DNA of 12,114 bases from an uncultured Prevotella sp. (GTDB taxonomy: Bacteria > Bacteroidota > Bacteroidia > Bacteroidales > Bacteroidaceae): NCBI GenBank assembly GCA_900769055.1, contig CAAGFF010000142.1:1-12114 (forward strand). The letters are read 5' to 3'. Position 1 is the first letter of the stretch, and every line of letters begins with the position of its first letter. This document shows positions 1-6,802 of the stretch, piece by piece. Made by a program: the position numbers and the translations under genes. Under the pieces are notes generated by a model. That model was not told the origin of the DNA. It saw only the letters and a program-made list of their open reading frames with translations, and searched no databases.

Positions 1-1332
1 CTGTGCTACGCCTCACAGTATTGTTTCAGCCGTAGCGCAAACCGTGGCGAGTGCGCACAGTTTTGCAGGCTGAAGTTCGACCTTGTAGATGCCGATGGCA
101 AGGAACTCATACACCAGCGTCACCTGCTCTCGCTGAAGGATATGTGTCAGATAGACCATTTAGAGAAACTTGCCGATGCAGGAGTATGCTCGTTCAAGAT
201 TGAGGGAAGACTAAAGGATGTTGCATATGTGAAGAATGTCGTTGCGGCATATTCCCAACGTCTTGACAACCTCGTACGCAAACGGAGCGGTGACTACCGC
301 CGTGCATCACAGGGTAGGGTGGAGCACAAGTTCCAGCCAGACCTTAACAAGACATTCAACCGTGGCTACACCACTTATTTTCTGAATGGCAGGCAGCGTG
401 ACATTGCCTCTTTCGATACTCCCAAGTCGTTGGGTGAGTATGTGGGAAAGGTAAAGGAGATGCGCGCGGACAGTTTCACCGTGGCTGGTATGGCCGCCTT
501 TGCCAATGGTGATGGACTTTGCTTCCTAAACAGAAATGGCGAGCTGGAGGGCTTTAGGGTGAACAGGGCTGTGGGCAACAGGTTGTTTCCGCTACGTATG
601 CCCAAGGAGCTGAAAGCAGGAACGGCACTATACCGTAACGCTGACGTGGCCTTCACTAAGCTGTTGTCGGGAGTGTCTGCCGTCAGGCGCATACCTATTA
701 CGATGTCGCTTGAATTGTCACGAGGCGGTCTCGCTCTGTCTGTAAACGGCAAGCTGATGGCAACTCTGGAAGCAGAAATGCAGAAGGCCGAAAAGCAACA
801 GGCTGACAACATACGCAGGCAACTGACAAAGTTAGGGAATACTCCATACGTGTGCGACGAGATATTGCTTGGTCCTGGAGTGGCCGACTGCTTCATCCCA
901 TCGAGTGCGCTGGCAGACCTTAGGCGCAGGGCCGTGGAAAAGCTTTCGCAAACAAGCGTGATTTGTAATGAAGAGTCAGACAATGACCATTATGTACCTA
1001 TAGCCCCATCTGCTCATGAACATGCAGCAGAGTGGCAACCGGAATATGGTCGCTTCCCATACACCTACAACATCTCCAACGCCCAGGCAGCAAACTTCTA
1101 TATCGCTCAAGGCCACTCACAGCCTTCACCAGCCTTTGAGGTTGCTCCCTCACGTTCGCCCCTCATCATGCAATGCCGTCATTGCCTACGCTATTCTCTC
1201 GGACATTGTGTCAAGCGAGGCGACGAGGCACCACGATGGCATGAGCCACTATACCTTCGTCTTGCCGATGGCCGCCGCTTCCGTTTGCAATTCCAGTGCA
1301 ACGAATGTCAGATGAATGTTTTCGGAGAGTAG
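1..1332 (+). CDS. U32-family protein, RlhA-like (23S rRNA hydroxylation type), 5' truncated by window edge
   Basis: The reading frame is open from base 1, so the annotated start lies outside the window; 443 residues are visible. The first residues carry the Cys-rich U32 core (visible Cys 2, 8, 18 and 22, with ANRGECAQFC), followed by SFKIEGRLK at the end of the catalytic-type domain. Next comes an FNRGYT segment and a region like the DUF3656 insertion of E. coli RlhA (YdcP), which acts in hydroxylation of a 23S rRNA cytidine. The C-terminus has a second cysteine set (392, 395, 403, 433, 436). In related U32 proteins conserved cysteines bind an iron-sulfur cluster; that role here is inference. 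The family is named for a peptidase, but RNA modification is more likely for this subgroup. Nothing nearby indicates a shared pathway. The subfamily call is from memory of the family. Confidence 0.85.
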   Translation: MCYASQYCFSRSANRGECAQFCRLKFDLVDADGKELIHQRHLLSLKDMCQIDHLEKLADAGVCSFKIEGRLKDVAYVKNVVAAYSQRLDNLVRKRSGDYRRASQGRVEHKFQPDLNKTFNRGYTTYFLNGRQRDIASFDTPKSLGEYVGKVKEMRADSFTVAGMAAFANGDGLCFLNRNGELEGFRVNRAVGNRLFPLRMPKELKAGTALYRNADVAFTKLLSGVSAVRRIPITMSLELSRGGLALSVNGKLMATLEAEMQKAEKQQADNIRRQLTKLGNTPYVCDEILLGPGVADCFIPSSALADLRRRAVEKLSQTSVICNEESDNDHYVPIAPSAHEHAAEWQPEYGRFPYTYNISNAQAANFYIAQGHSQPSPAFEVAPSRSPLIMQCRHCLRYSLGHCVKRGDEAPRWHEPLYLRLADGRRFRLQFQCNECQMNVFGE

Positions 1333-1384
1333 TGCAGGATAGCCATTGCAATCGCACCTTCGCATTGGTAACCCCGCTGTTTGC

Positions 1385-1403
1385 GGACGCATTGCTTGCG
1401 TCC
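1385..1403. repeat. Short GC-rich hairpin between the U32 gene and the next gene
   Basis: GGACGCA (1385-1391) and TGCGTCC (1397-1403) are perfect 7-nt inverted arms around a 5-nt loop, 53 nt after the U32 stop. No T-run follows, so it is a poor intrinsic terminator; it may be a dispersed extragenic palindrome. Confidence 0.55.
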
Positions 1404-1425
1404 CTACATGAGAACAAACATCCCA

Positions 1426-1453
1426 CATTAAACATTAAACTCTAAACATTAAA
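1426..1453. repeat. Four-unit heptad array (cattaaa)
   Basis: Four consecutive 7-nt units, three cattaaa and one ctctaaa, end 12 nt before the ATG at 1466. Two looser heptads may precede them from 1412. This is the shortest of the intergenic arrays in the window. Confidence 0.7.
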
Positions 1454-1465
1454 CTTTCACCACTC

Positions 1466-2458
1466 ATGTCCATCCGCCGCATCCTTTACCTTTCAGCCTT
1501 CATACTTCTCCTCACCTCGTGCTACAACCGTGGTGAGAAAGTACACGATGCCTTAGTGCAGCTCAGCGAGCATCAGATAGACTCCCTGTCGTTCTTCTCG
1601 GAGCATCACTATACCAACAATTTCAATTTCTTGGTGAAGAGTGATTCCGTGATGCTTTATCGTCAGCAGCCAGAGGAACTTCTTACTGCTGATGTGCCAA
1701 CAGACTCCTTTGCTGTGGGCCGTCACTCAGTGCTTGTAGTGGCTGATATAAGGATAGTACCTTGCGACAGCATAGACTCCGTATGGGTGCAGGTGGCTAC
1801 GGAGCAGTCTGAATTCGGATGGACACGTGAGTCTTCGCTTATTCCCAAAGTGGTCCCTGCTGATACCATATCACAGTTCATACTCTTCTTCTCCAATTCA
1901 CACCTAATTATTTTCCTTGTTGTCATAGGTGTAATTACCGTTTCCTACTGGATAAGACATCTTCTGGCTCTGAGGGCCCCGATAGTCCATTTCCGTGACA
2001 TCAACTCTTTCTATCCCACGCTTCTCACCATTCTCGTAGCAGCATCGGCAACCTATTATGCACACCTGCAGCTGTTCTATCCCGAGATGTGGCGTCACTT
2101 CTACTATCATCCAACACTCAATCCCTTCATCCTTCCATTCCAGCTTGGTATTTTTCTTCTGATGGTTTGGATGATGCTCATCGTTGCCCTTGCTGCCGTA
2201 GACGATGTTCGTCACCAGCTTCCGTTCGGTAATGCCGTGCTCTATCTCAGTGGACTCATGGCAGTATGCGCCGCCAACTATATCATCTACAGCATTGCAA
2301 CCCTATATTATATTGGTTACGTCCTGCTCGTTGCCTACGTCTCCTTTGCCCTCTACCGTTTCTGGAAGTACAGCCGTATGCCCTTCCGCTGTGGAAAGTG
2401 CGGCGCACAGATGCATAGCAAAGGAAAATGCCCAAGTTGTGGGGCAGAGAATTATTGA
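1466..2458 (+). CDS. Uncharacterised lipobox protein with five predicted TM helices and C-terminal zinc ribbon
   Basis: I do not recognise a named family for this 330-residue protein. Residues 1-19 look like a lipoprotein signal ending in LLTSC, with Cys19 as the lipid site. Residues about 59-131 resemble a bacterial SH3-like module (SVWVQV...FGWTRESSLIP), a weak call. Five hydrophobic helices follow at about 145-163, 183-204, 221-245, 255-276 and 279-299. The last 22 residues hold a CxxC-x9-CxxC zinc ribbon (Cys 309, 312, 322, 325). The topology is self-consistent: N-terminus in the periplasm, an odd number of helices, Arg/Lys-rich loops on the inner side (RHLLALR; RFWKYSR), and the ribbon in the reducing cytoplasm. 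If the lipobox is not cleaved, residues 6-18 would be a sixth helix and the periplasmic domain would stay tethered by it. Bacteroidales proteins of this type are usually annotated only as zinc-ribbon proteins. Confidence 0.85.
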   Translation: MSIRRILYLSAFILLLTSCYNRGEKVHDALVQLSEHQIDSLSFFSEHHYTNNFNFLVKSDSVMLYRQQPEELLTADVPTDSFAVGRHSVLVVADIRIVPCDSIDSVWVQVATEQSEFGWTRESSLIPKVVPADTISQFILFFSNSHLIIFLVVIGVITVSYWIRHLLALRAPIVHFRDINSFYPTLLTILVAASATYYAHLQLFYPEMWRHFYYHPTLNPFILPFQLGIFLLMVWMMLIVALAAVDDVRHQLPFGNAVLYLSGLMAVCAANYIIYSIATLYYIGYVLLVAYVSFALYRFWKYSRMPFRCGKCGAQMHSKGKCPSCGAENY

Positions 2459-2472
2459 AATAAAGCCCCCCT

Positions 2473-2488
2473 GCCCCCCGGTGGGGGC
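2473..2488. terminator. GC hairpin just after the zinc-ribbon gene, possible terminator
   Basis: GCCCCC (2473-2478) pairs perfectly with GGGGGC (2483-2488) around a CGGT loop, 15 nt after the stop. No T-run follows, as the heptad array starts at once, so termination is uncertain; it could be an extragenic repeat. Confidence 0.4.
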
Positions 2489-2490
2489 CT

Positions 2491-2609
2491 AAACCTTAGT
2501 CCTTAGACCTTAGTCCTTAGTCCTTAGTCCTTAGTCCTTAGACCTTAGACCTTAGTCCTTAGACCTTAGTCCTTAGACCTTTGTCCTTTGACTTTTGCCC
2601 TTTGACTTC
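2491..2609. repeat. Heptad tandem array, AGwCCTT type, 17 units
   Basis: Seventeen consecutive 7-nt units can be laid out without gaps. Twelve in a row (2498-2581) fit AGwCCTT exactly, differing only by A or T at position 3; the flanking units are more degenerate (aaacctt before; tgtcctt, tgacttt, tgccctt, tgacttc after). It fills the gap between the zinc-ribbon gene and the TonB-dependent receptor gene and ends about 65 nt upstream of the latter's promoter. The spacing between units is zero, so this is not a CRISPR array. Confidence 0.9.
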
Positions 2610-2610
2610 T

Positions 2611-2650
2611 CCCTCCCTTTAAGGGAAGGTCGGGGAGGGTCGGGGAGGGT
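2611..2650. repeat. Pyrimidine/purine hairpin element with duplicated decamer
   Basis: CCCTT (2615-2619) pairs with AAGGG (2621-2625). The decamer cggggagggt is then directly repeated at 2631-2640 and 2641-2650; its purine-rich sequence can also pair in part with the upstream ccctccc. It resembles C/G-rich extragenic elements that I recall as common in Bacteroidetes genomes. Confidence 0.5.
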
Positions 2651-2675
2651 CCCTTATAATCCTAACAAATGAGGA

Positions 2676-2706
2676 TTGTGTGTGATGTCGCAAAGCCGTA
2701 CCTTTG
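2676..2706 (+). promoter_or_regulatory. Bacteroidetes-type promoter of the TonB-dependent receptor gene
   Basis: The -7 element TAccTTTG lies at 2699-2706. A TTG core at 2676-2678 sits 20 nt upstream in the -33 position, so the -33 box is imperfect. Transcription would start near 2713, downstream of the ATG at 2669 but 13 nt before the ATG at 2726. That supports 2726 as the true start. Confidence 0.65.
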
Positions 2707-2725
2707 CAAAAAACAATTAAACAGC

Positions 2726-5236
2726 ATGAGAATACACATCCTCACGGCCCTGCTTTTGGCCACTATCACATCATCAGCCACCCCAATATTCGCCCATCTC
2801 GAATCCTCGAATCCTCGAATCCTCGAAGTCTCGAACCCTCGAAGTATCGAATCTTCGAATTCTCGAAGCCTCGAATCCTCGACCCCTCGAACTCTCGAAC
2901 CCCTCGCTCTCCTCGACTCGTCCCGCGTCTACGATATTGATGAGGTAACAGTCGTTAGGCAGTCGAAAGACCGTTTCCTGCTACGCCGACAACCGATAAG
3001 CTCCACAATGCTCTCGGCAGTAGAGCTTAGTGCTGCCCACATCGCCGACCTGCGTGACGTGGCCTCTTTCGTCCCCAACTTCATCATGCCCAAATACGGC
3101 TCACGTTATACCTCGGCAATGTATGTCCGTGGTATTGGCTCGCGTGTCAACTCCCCGGCTGTTGGTATATATTCAGATGGAATGCCGCTTATTGGCAAGT
3201 CTGCCTTCAATACCCGTTTCCATGATGTCGCACGTGTTGATGTTATGCGTGGACCACAGGGTACCCTCTATGGACTTAACACCGAGGGCGGACTGCTACG
3301 CTTGTACACTCGCAACCCTTTGACCGACCAGGGAACGGAGATAAGGGTAGGTGGTGGCTCATATTCAAGTGCCGATGTTGATTTCACCACACGCCACCGT
3401 CTTTCCGACAAGGTAGGATTGTCACTTAGTGCATTCTATTCCGCCGATGGTGGATTTCTAACCAACAGCACGCTTGGAACCGATGCCGACAAGTCGCAGG
3501 AGGCAGGAGCACGCATGAAACTCGTCCTTATGCCAACAGCAGGCTCATACGTCAACATCCTTGCAGACTATCAGTATACCCATCAGAACGCATTCCCGTA
3601 TGGCGAGCTAAACACCACCACTGGTCACTTGTCAGACCCCTCGTCAAACCACGATGGCAAGTACCGCCGCAACATCCTCAATGCCGCCATTGAGGCAGGA
3701 TGCACCCTCGGCAATATAAGTCTTGTCTCTACAACATCATATCAGCATCTCTACGACTTCATGACTATGGACATTGACTATATGCCGCAGGACTTCCTAC
3801 AAATGAAAGAACGTCAGCGCCAAAATGCAATAACGCAGGAGCTGATTTTAAAAAACCACGACAACGGTTCATGGCGATGGACAACAGGACTGTTTGGCAG
3901 CCAGCAATGGTTGCATACCAATGCGCCCGTCTTTTTCAACAGCGCAATGGACAACTTCCTCTCCGAGATTATCCGCAGACCGATGTATGCCGCCATGCTT
4001 GGCTCCTTCACTCAACGCTTCGTCGGTCAGGGCATGCCCCTTGAGGCTGCACAGAAAGCTGCCGAACAAGCCATCGAGCGGGCTGGGGGAGTGAGCGTAG
4101 CTGCTGACATGAAAGATGTTCCTGGACTCTTCGATACTCCAACTCTCAACCTCGCCATCTACCATGAGACTACATTGCTGCTCAACAGCCGCCTCACAGC
4201 CACGCTTGGACTGCGCTACGACTGGAACCGCACGGCAATAGACTATCAGACCAGTGCTGCCTTAGACTGCGCCGTCAGCGTAATGGGACGCACGGAGAAC
4301 ATCAGCATCACCTCCTCGTTGGCCGACAAGGCCCACAGCTCGTGGGGGCAGCTCCTGCCGAAGGTCTCGCTTGCATACACCATAGATAACCAAAACAGCA
4401 ACCTCTATGCCACTATAGCAAAAGGCTACAGGGCTGGTGGCTTCAACATACAGATGTTTTCCGACATACTGCAGACGGAGCTGAGCAATCATGGAAACAG
4501 CCGCCAGAGCATAGACATCACGCATACAGAACAAGACTATCAGAACATTATAGAAACAATATCATACGAACCAGAGACCAGCTGGAACTACGAGGTAGGC
4601 ACACACCTCAACCTCCCCTCTGGACGCATCCAGATAGACGCTGCGGCATATCTCATGCAGGTACGCAACCAGCAACTCTCCGTAATGGCTGGCACCTATG
4701 GCTTCGGACGTATGATGGTGAATGCCGGACGCTCAACCAGCTACGGCCTGGAAGTCTCCCTGCGCGGTCATGCCCTTTCAGACAGATTGACCTATTCGGC
4801 AAGCTACGGCTTTACCCATGCCACCTTCCGCCACTATACAGACAGCATTCGGACAGCCGACGGGACACAGGCCGTTGACTACCGTGGCAAGCATGTACCC
4901 TTCGTGCCACAGCACAACTTCGCATGTACAGCCGACTGGCTAATACCCGTGTCGGCATCATCCCTTCGCTCGCTTACCATAGGCTTCAACGTCTCTGGGC
5001 AGGGACGCACATGGTGGGACGAGGCAAACTGCGTAAGCCAGAAAGCCTACGCCACCCTCGGCGCACATATCCTGGCAGACTTTGGTAAGCTTACCTTAGA
5101 TATATGGGGCAGCAATCTCACCAACTCCCGTCATGCCACCTTCGCAGTCAGCAGTCAGGCTACTGGTCCCACACAATGGTTTGGTCAGAAATCGCAGCCA
5201 ATAAGATTCGGAGCCGACCTCAGACTCACTTTGTAA
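2726..5236 (+). CDS. TonB-dependent outer-membrane receptor (non-SusC type), start at 2726
   Basis: An 836-residue outer-membrane active transporter. Residues 1-24 form a signal peptide (MRIHILTALLLATITSSATP). Residues about 25-60 are an 8-residue-period low-complexity linker encoded by an 8-nt DNA array. The TonB box is near 70-78 (DIDEVTVVR). The plug covers about 85-200 with VRGIGSR and VMRGPQGTLYGLN, and the 22-strand barrel fills the rest, with the typical AKGYRAGGFN and SYGLEVSL segments. No carboxypeptidase-like N-terminal extension and no STN domain are seen, so it is not SusC-like and probably does not signal through an anti-sigma factor. Its general look is that of siderophore/metal-chelate or small-ligand receptors, but the substrate cannot be told. 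An in-frame ATG at 2669 was rejected because the promoter's -7 box lies between the two ATGs and the signal peptide starts at 2726. The gene has its own promoter and terminator, so it is probably monocistronic. Confidence 0.93.
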   Translation: MRIHILTALLLATITSSATPIFAHLESSNPRILEVSNPRSIESSNSRSLESSTPRTLEPLALLDSSRVYDIDEVTVVRQSKDRFLLRRQPISSTMLSAVELSAAHIADLRDVASFVPNFIMPKYGSRYTSAMYVRGIGSRVNSPAVGIYSDGMPLIGKSAFNTRFHDVARVDVMRGPQGTLYGLNTEGGLLRLYTRNPLTDQGTEIRVGGGSYSSADVDFTTRHRLSDKVGLSLSAFYSADGGFLTNSTLGTDADKSQEAGARMKLVLMPTAGSYVNILADYQYTHQNAFPYGELNTTTGHLSDPSSNHDGKYRRNILNAAIEAGCTLGNISLVSTTSYQHLYDFMTMDIDYMPQDFLQMKERQRQNAITQELILKNHDNGSWRWTTGLFGSQQWLHTNAPVFFNSAMDNFLSEIIRRPMYAAMLGSFTQRFVGQGMPLEAAQKAAEQAIERAGGVSVAADMKDVPGLFDTPTLNLAIYHETTLLLNSRLTATLGLRYDWNRTAIDYQTSAALDCAVSVMGRTENISITSSLADKAHSSWGQLLPKVSLAYTIDNQNSNLYATIAKGYRAGGFNIQMFSDILQTELSNHGNSRQSIDITHTEQDYQNIIETISYEPETSWNYEVGTHLNLPSGRIQIDAAAYLMQVRNQQLSVMAGTYGFGRMMVNAGRSTSYGLEVSLRGHALSDRLTYSASYGFTHATFRHYTDSIRTADGTQAVDYRGKHVPFVPQHNFACTADWLIPVSASSLRSLTIGFNVSGQGRTWWDEANCVSQKAYATLGAHILADFGKLTLDIWGSNLTNSRHATFAVSSQATGPTQWFGQKSQPIRFGADLRLTL
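2799..2903. repeat. Intragenic 8-nt tandem array (TCGAnnnn x13) in the receptor gene
   Basis: Thirteen consecutive 8-nt units all begin with TCGA; the first three are identical (tcgaatcc), the others vary in the last four bases. Three units make 24 nt, so the protein repeats every 8 residues (SSNPRILE, VSNPRSIE, SSNSRSLE, SSTPRTLE). The array lies between signal peptide and TonB box, where it costs the fold little. Loss of one unit would put the downstream sequence in the frame that stops at 2938-2940; gain of one would put it in the frame that stops at 2946-2948. Confidence 0.92.
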
Positions 5237-5262
5237 AGGTGGGTTCTATAAAGAACCCACCT
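5237..5262. terminator. Perfect 11-bp hairpin directly after the receptor stop codon
   Basis: AGGTGGGTTCT (5237-5247) and AGAACCCACCT (5252-5262) pair perfectly around ATAA, starting one base after the stop. An A-rich stretch rather than a T-run follows, so it may protect the 3' end of the mRNA rather than terminate alone; the T-run terminator is 18 nt further on. Confidence 0.6.
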
Positions 5263-5279
5263 AAACAACATATCTCTCG

Positions 5280-5326
5280 ATTGGCATCATACATGTAATT
5301 TTGCAGACTGTATGATGCCAATTTTT
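5280..5326 (+). terminator. Intrinsic terminator of the TonB-dependent receptor gene
   Basis: ATTGGCATCATAC (5280-5292) and GTATGATGCCAAT (5310-5322) are perfect 13-nt inverted arms around a 17-nt loop, and TTTTT (5322-5326) follows at once. It separates the receptor gene from the next promoter at 5354. Confidence 0.8.
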
Positions 5327-5353
5327 GTTATATGATAAAAAAAATCAGTTTTC

Positions 5354-5385
5354 TTTGTGCATATTCAATTTTTATACTATCTTTG
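5354..5385 (+). promoter_or_regulatory. Strong Bacteroidetes-type promoter for the GDP-mannose gene
   Basis: TTTG at 5354-5357, a 20-nt spacer, then TAtcTTTG at 5378-5385: both boxes match the primary sigma factor consensus. The expected start is near 5391, giving a leader of about 130 nt that consists almost wholly of the repeat at 5399-5518. Confidence 0.85.
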
Positions 5386-5398
5386 CAATAGATAACTT

Positions 5399-5518
5399 AA
5401 ATAAGGTTATAAGGTTATTGGGTTATGAGGTATAAGGTTGTGAGGTTGTTGGTGATATCACCTTAAAACTGAGAACCTGAAAGCTGAAGACCTGAAAACC
5501 TTAAAACCTCAAACTGTT
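5399..5518. repeat. Mirrored octad array around GGTGATATCACC, in the leader of the GDP-mannose gene
   Basis: The left arm (about 5399-5450) repeats a unit like ataaggtt, sometimes gtgaggtt, about every 8 nt. The right arm (about 5461-5518) repeats the complementary sense, like ccttaaaa and cctgaaaa, again about every 8 nt. Between them is the perfect 12-nt palindrome GGTGATATCACC (5451-5462). The arms pair only imperfectly, but the whole can fold back on itself. The array runs up to 6 nt before the ATG at 5525. Confidence 0.75.
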
Positions 5519-5524
5519 CAGCTA

Positions 5525-6586
5525 ATGGCAAAGATAACTAATCATCTTGTGATAATGGCTGGCGGCGTAGGAAGCCGTTTCTGGCCTATGAGCACAGAGG
5601 AGAAACCCAAGCAGTTTATAGACGTTCTTGGAGTGGGCCGCTCGCTCATGCAGCTCACCTTCGACCGTTTCGAGGGTATTTGTGACCCACAGAACGTGTG
5701 GGTAGTAACCAACCGCAAGTATGCAGGAATAGTGCATGAGCAGCTTCCTGAGATTCCCGTAGAGAACATACTTCTCGAACCCTGTCGCCGTAACACTGCG
5801 CCTTGCATTGCCTACGTCAGCTGGCGCATCAAGAAGAAAGACCCCAAGGCTAACATCGTAGTAACGCCAAGCGACCATGTTGTGACAAATCCTCAGGAGT
5901 TCCGCCGCGTAATAACCCAATGCCTGAAGTTCACGGGCGAGACAGATGCCATTGTCACCCTTGGCATGAAGCCCACACGCCCCGAGACAGGCTATGGCTA
6001 CATACAGGCCGACCTCAGCACCAGCTCGCCACGCAACAAGGAGATATTCCGCGTTGACCGCTTCCGTGAGAAACCAAACTTGGAGACAGCTCAGAAATAC
6101 ATTCTGGAGAACAACTTCTTCTGGAATGCAGGCATCTTCCTCTGGAACGTGGAGACCATCGTCAATGCCTTCCGTGTATACCAGCCCTCGCTCAGCAAGG
6201 TCTTCGAGGGAATGCTCGACATACTCGGCACACCGCAGGAGCAGGATCTCGTGGACAAAGTCTACCCAGAATGTGAGAACATCTCCGTAGACTATGCCAT
6301 CATGGAGAAGGCCGAGGAGATATTCGTCTGCCCAGCCGACTTCGGATGGAGCGACCTTGGCACTTGGGGCTCGCTGCTTGAGCAGTCACCCCGCGACCTC
6401 TACGGCAATGGCTGCATAGGACCGAACGTAAGAATGATTGAAAGCCACAACTGCATTGTCCACACCACAGGACAGAAGAAAGTTGTTGTTCAGGGACTCG
6501 ACGGATATATCGTTGCCGAGAAAGACGGCATCCTCCTCATCTGCAAGCTCAGCGAGGAGCAGCGCATCAGACAGTTCCAGGAGTAA
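5525..6586 (+). CDS. manC: Mannose-1-phosphate guanylyltransferase (GDP-mannose pyrophosphorylase)
   Basis: Cytoplasmic enzyme that makes GDP-mannose from mannose 1-phosphate and GTP, feeding surface polysaccharide, glycoprotein and GDP-fucose synthesis. The nucleotidyltransferase signature is at residues 12-31 (AGGVGSRFWPMS, then EEKPKQF). FREKP at 180-184 holds the sugar-phosphate-binding lysine of the family, and NNFFWNAGIFLWN follows at about 196-208. GWSDLGTW lies at 274-281. At 353 residues it is the single-domain form; the C-terminal phosphomannose isomerase (cupin) domain of bifunctional enzymes is absent. A left-handed beta-helix part fills the last 70 residues. The ATG at 5525 precedes the nucleotide-binding strand by the usual few residues. 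It has its own promoter, and no other polysaccharide gene is in the window, so it looks like a housekeeping copy. The symbol is by function; manC and rfbM names are both used. Confidence 0.95.
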   Translation: MAKITNHLVIMAGGVGSRFWPMSTEEKPKQFIDVLGVGRSLMQLTFDRFEGICDPQNVWVVTNRKYAGIVHEQLPEIPVENILLEPCRRNTAPCIAYVSWRIKKKDPKANIVVTPSDHVVTNPQEFRRVITQCLKFTGETDAIVTLGMKPTRPETGYGYIQADLSTSSPRNKEIFRVDRFREKPNLETAQKYILENNFFWNAGIFLWNVETIVNAFRVYQPSLSKVFEGMLDILGTPQEQDLVDKVYPECENISVDYAIMEKAEEIFVCPADFGWSDLGTWGSLLEQSPRDLYGNGCIGPNVRMIESHNCIVHTTGQKKVVVQGLDGYIVAEKDGILLICKLSEEQRIRQFQE

Positions 6587-6801
6587 TGAATTAGGAATTA
6601 CGAATTAGGAATTATGAATTTTGAGTTATGAATTGTTGCTCTACGAGCAATTATGAATTATTAATTCAAAATTAGTAATCGCAACGTAGCGAGAACAATT
6701 CATAATTCATAACTCCTAATTAATAATTAAAAATTCGTAATCGCAGCGTAGCGAGAATAATTCATAATTCATAACTCATAATTCATAATTCGAAATTCGT
6801 T
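6587..6801. repeat. Mirrored heptad array (gaattat / aattcat) filling the manC-sigma gap
   Basis: From 6588 the sequence runs in 7-nt units of gaattag/gaattat. From about 6695 it runs in the opposite sense, aattcat/aactcat/aattcgt, up to the sigma factor start codon. The turn-round holds TTGCTC (6636-6641), TAC, GAGCAA (6645-6650), a perfect 6-bp hairpin. Nothing else is recognisable in the gap: no TAnnTTTG promoter and no T-run terminator. Confidence 0.85.
6675..6777. repeat. 41-bp direct repeat (two copies) inside the heptad array
   Basis: Copies at 6675-6715 and 6737-6777 match at 39 of 41 positions. Each begins gtaatcgcaRcgtagcgaga, an element with an imperfect palindrome (cgcaRcgtagcg), followed by heptads. 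The copies are 21 nt apart, pointing to a segmental duplication within the array. Confidence 0.85.
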
Positions 6802-6802
6802 A

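Noticed and set aside
1904..2215. 103-codon minus-strand frame inside the zinc-ribbon gene
   Set aside because: Composition reflects the reverse complement of membrane-helix codons; no domain is visible.
2491..2609. CRISPR array
   Set aside because: Units are 7 nt with no spacers between them, and there are no cas genes.
2669..2725. Start of the TonB-dependent receptor at the upstream ATG
   Set aside because: The promoter -7 box (2699-2706) lies after it, and the signal peptide starts at the ATG at 2726.
2704..2940. Separate 78-codon gene overlapping the receptor gene
   Set aside because: It is an alternate frame kept open by the 8-nt array; it matters only as the frame entered after loss of one unit.
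5296..5303. TAatTTTG promoter box within the receptor terminator loop
   Set aside because: No -33 element at the right distance, and it sits inside a hairpin loop; the promoter at 5354-5385 is far better.
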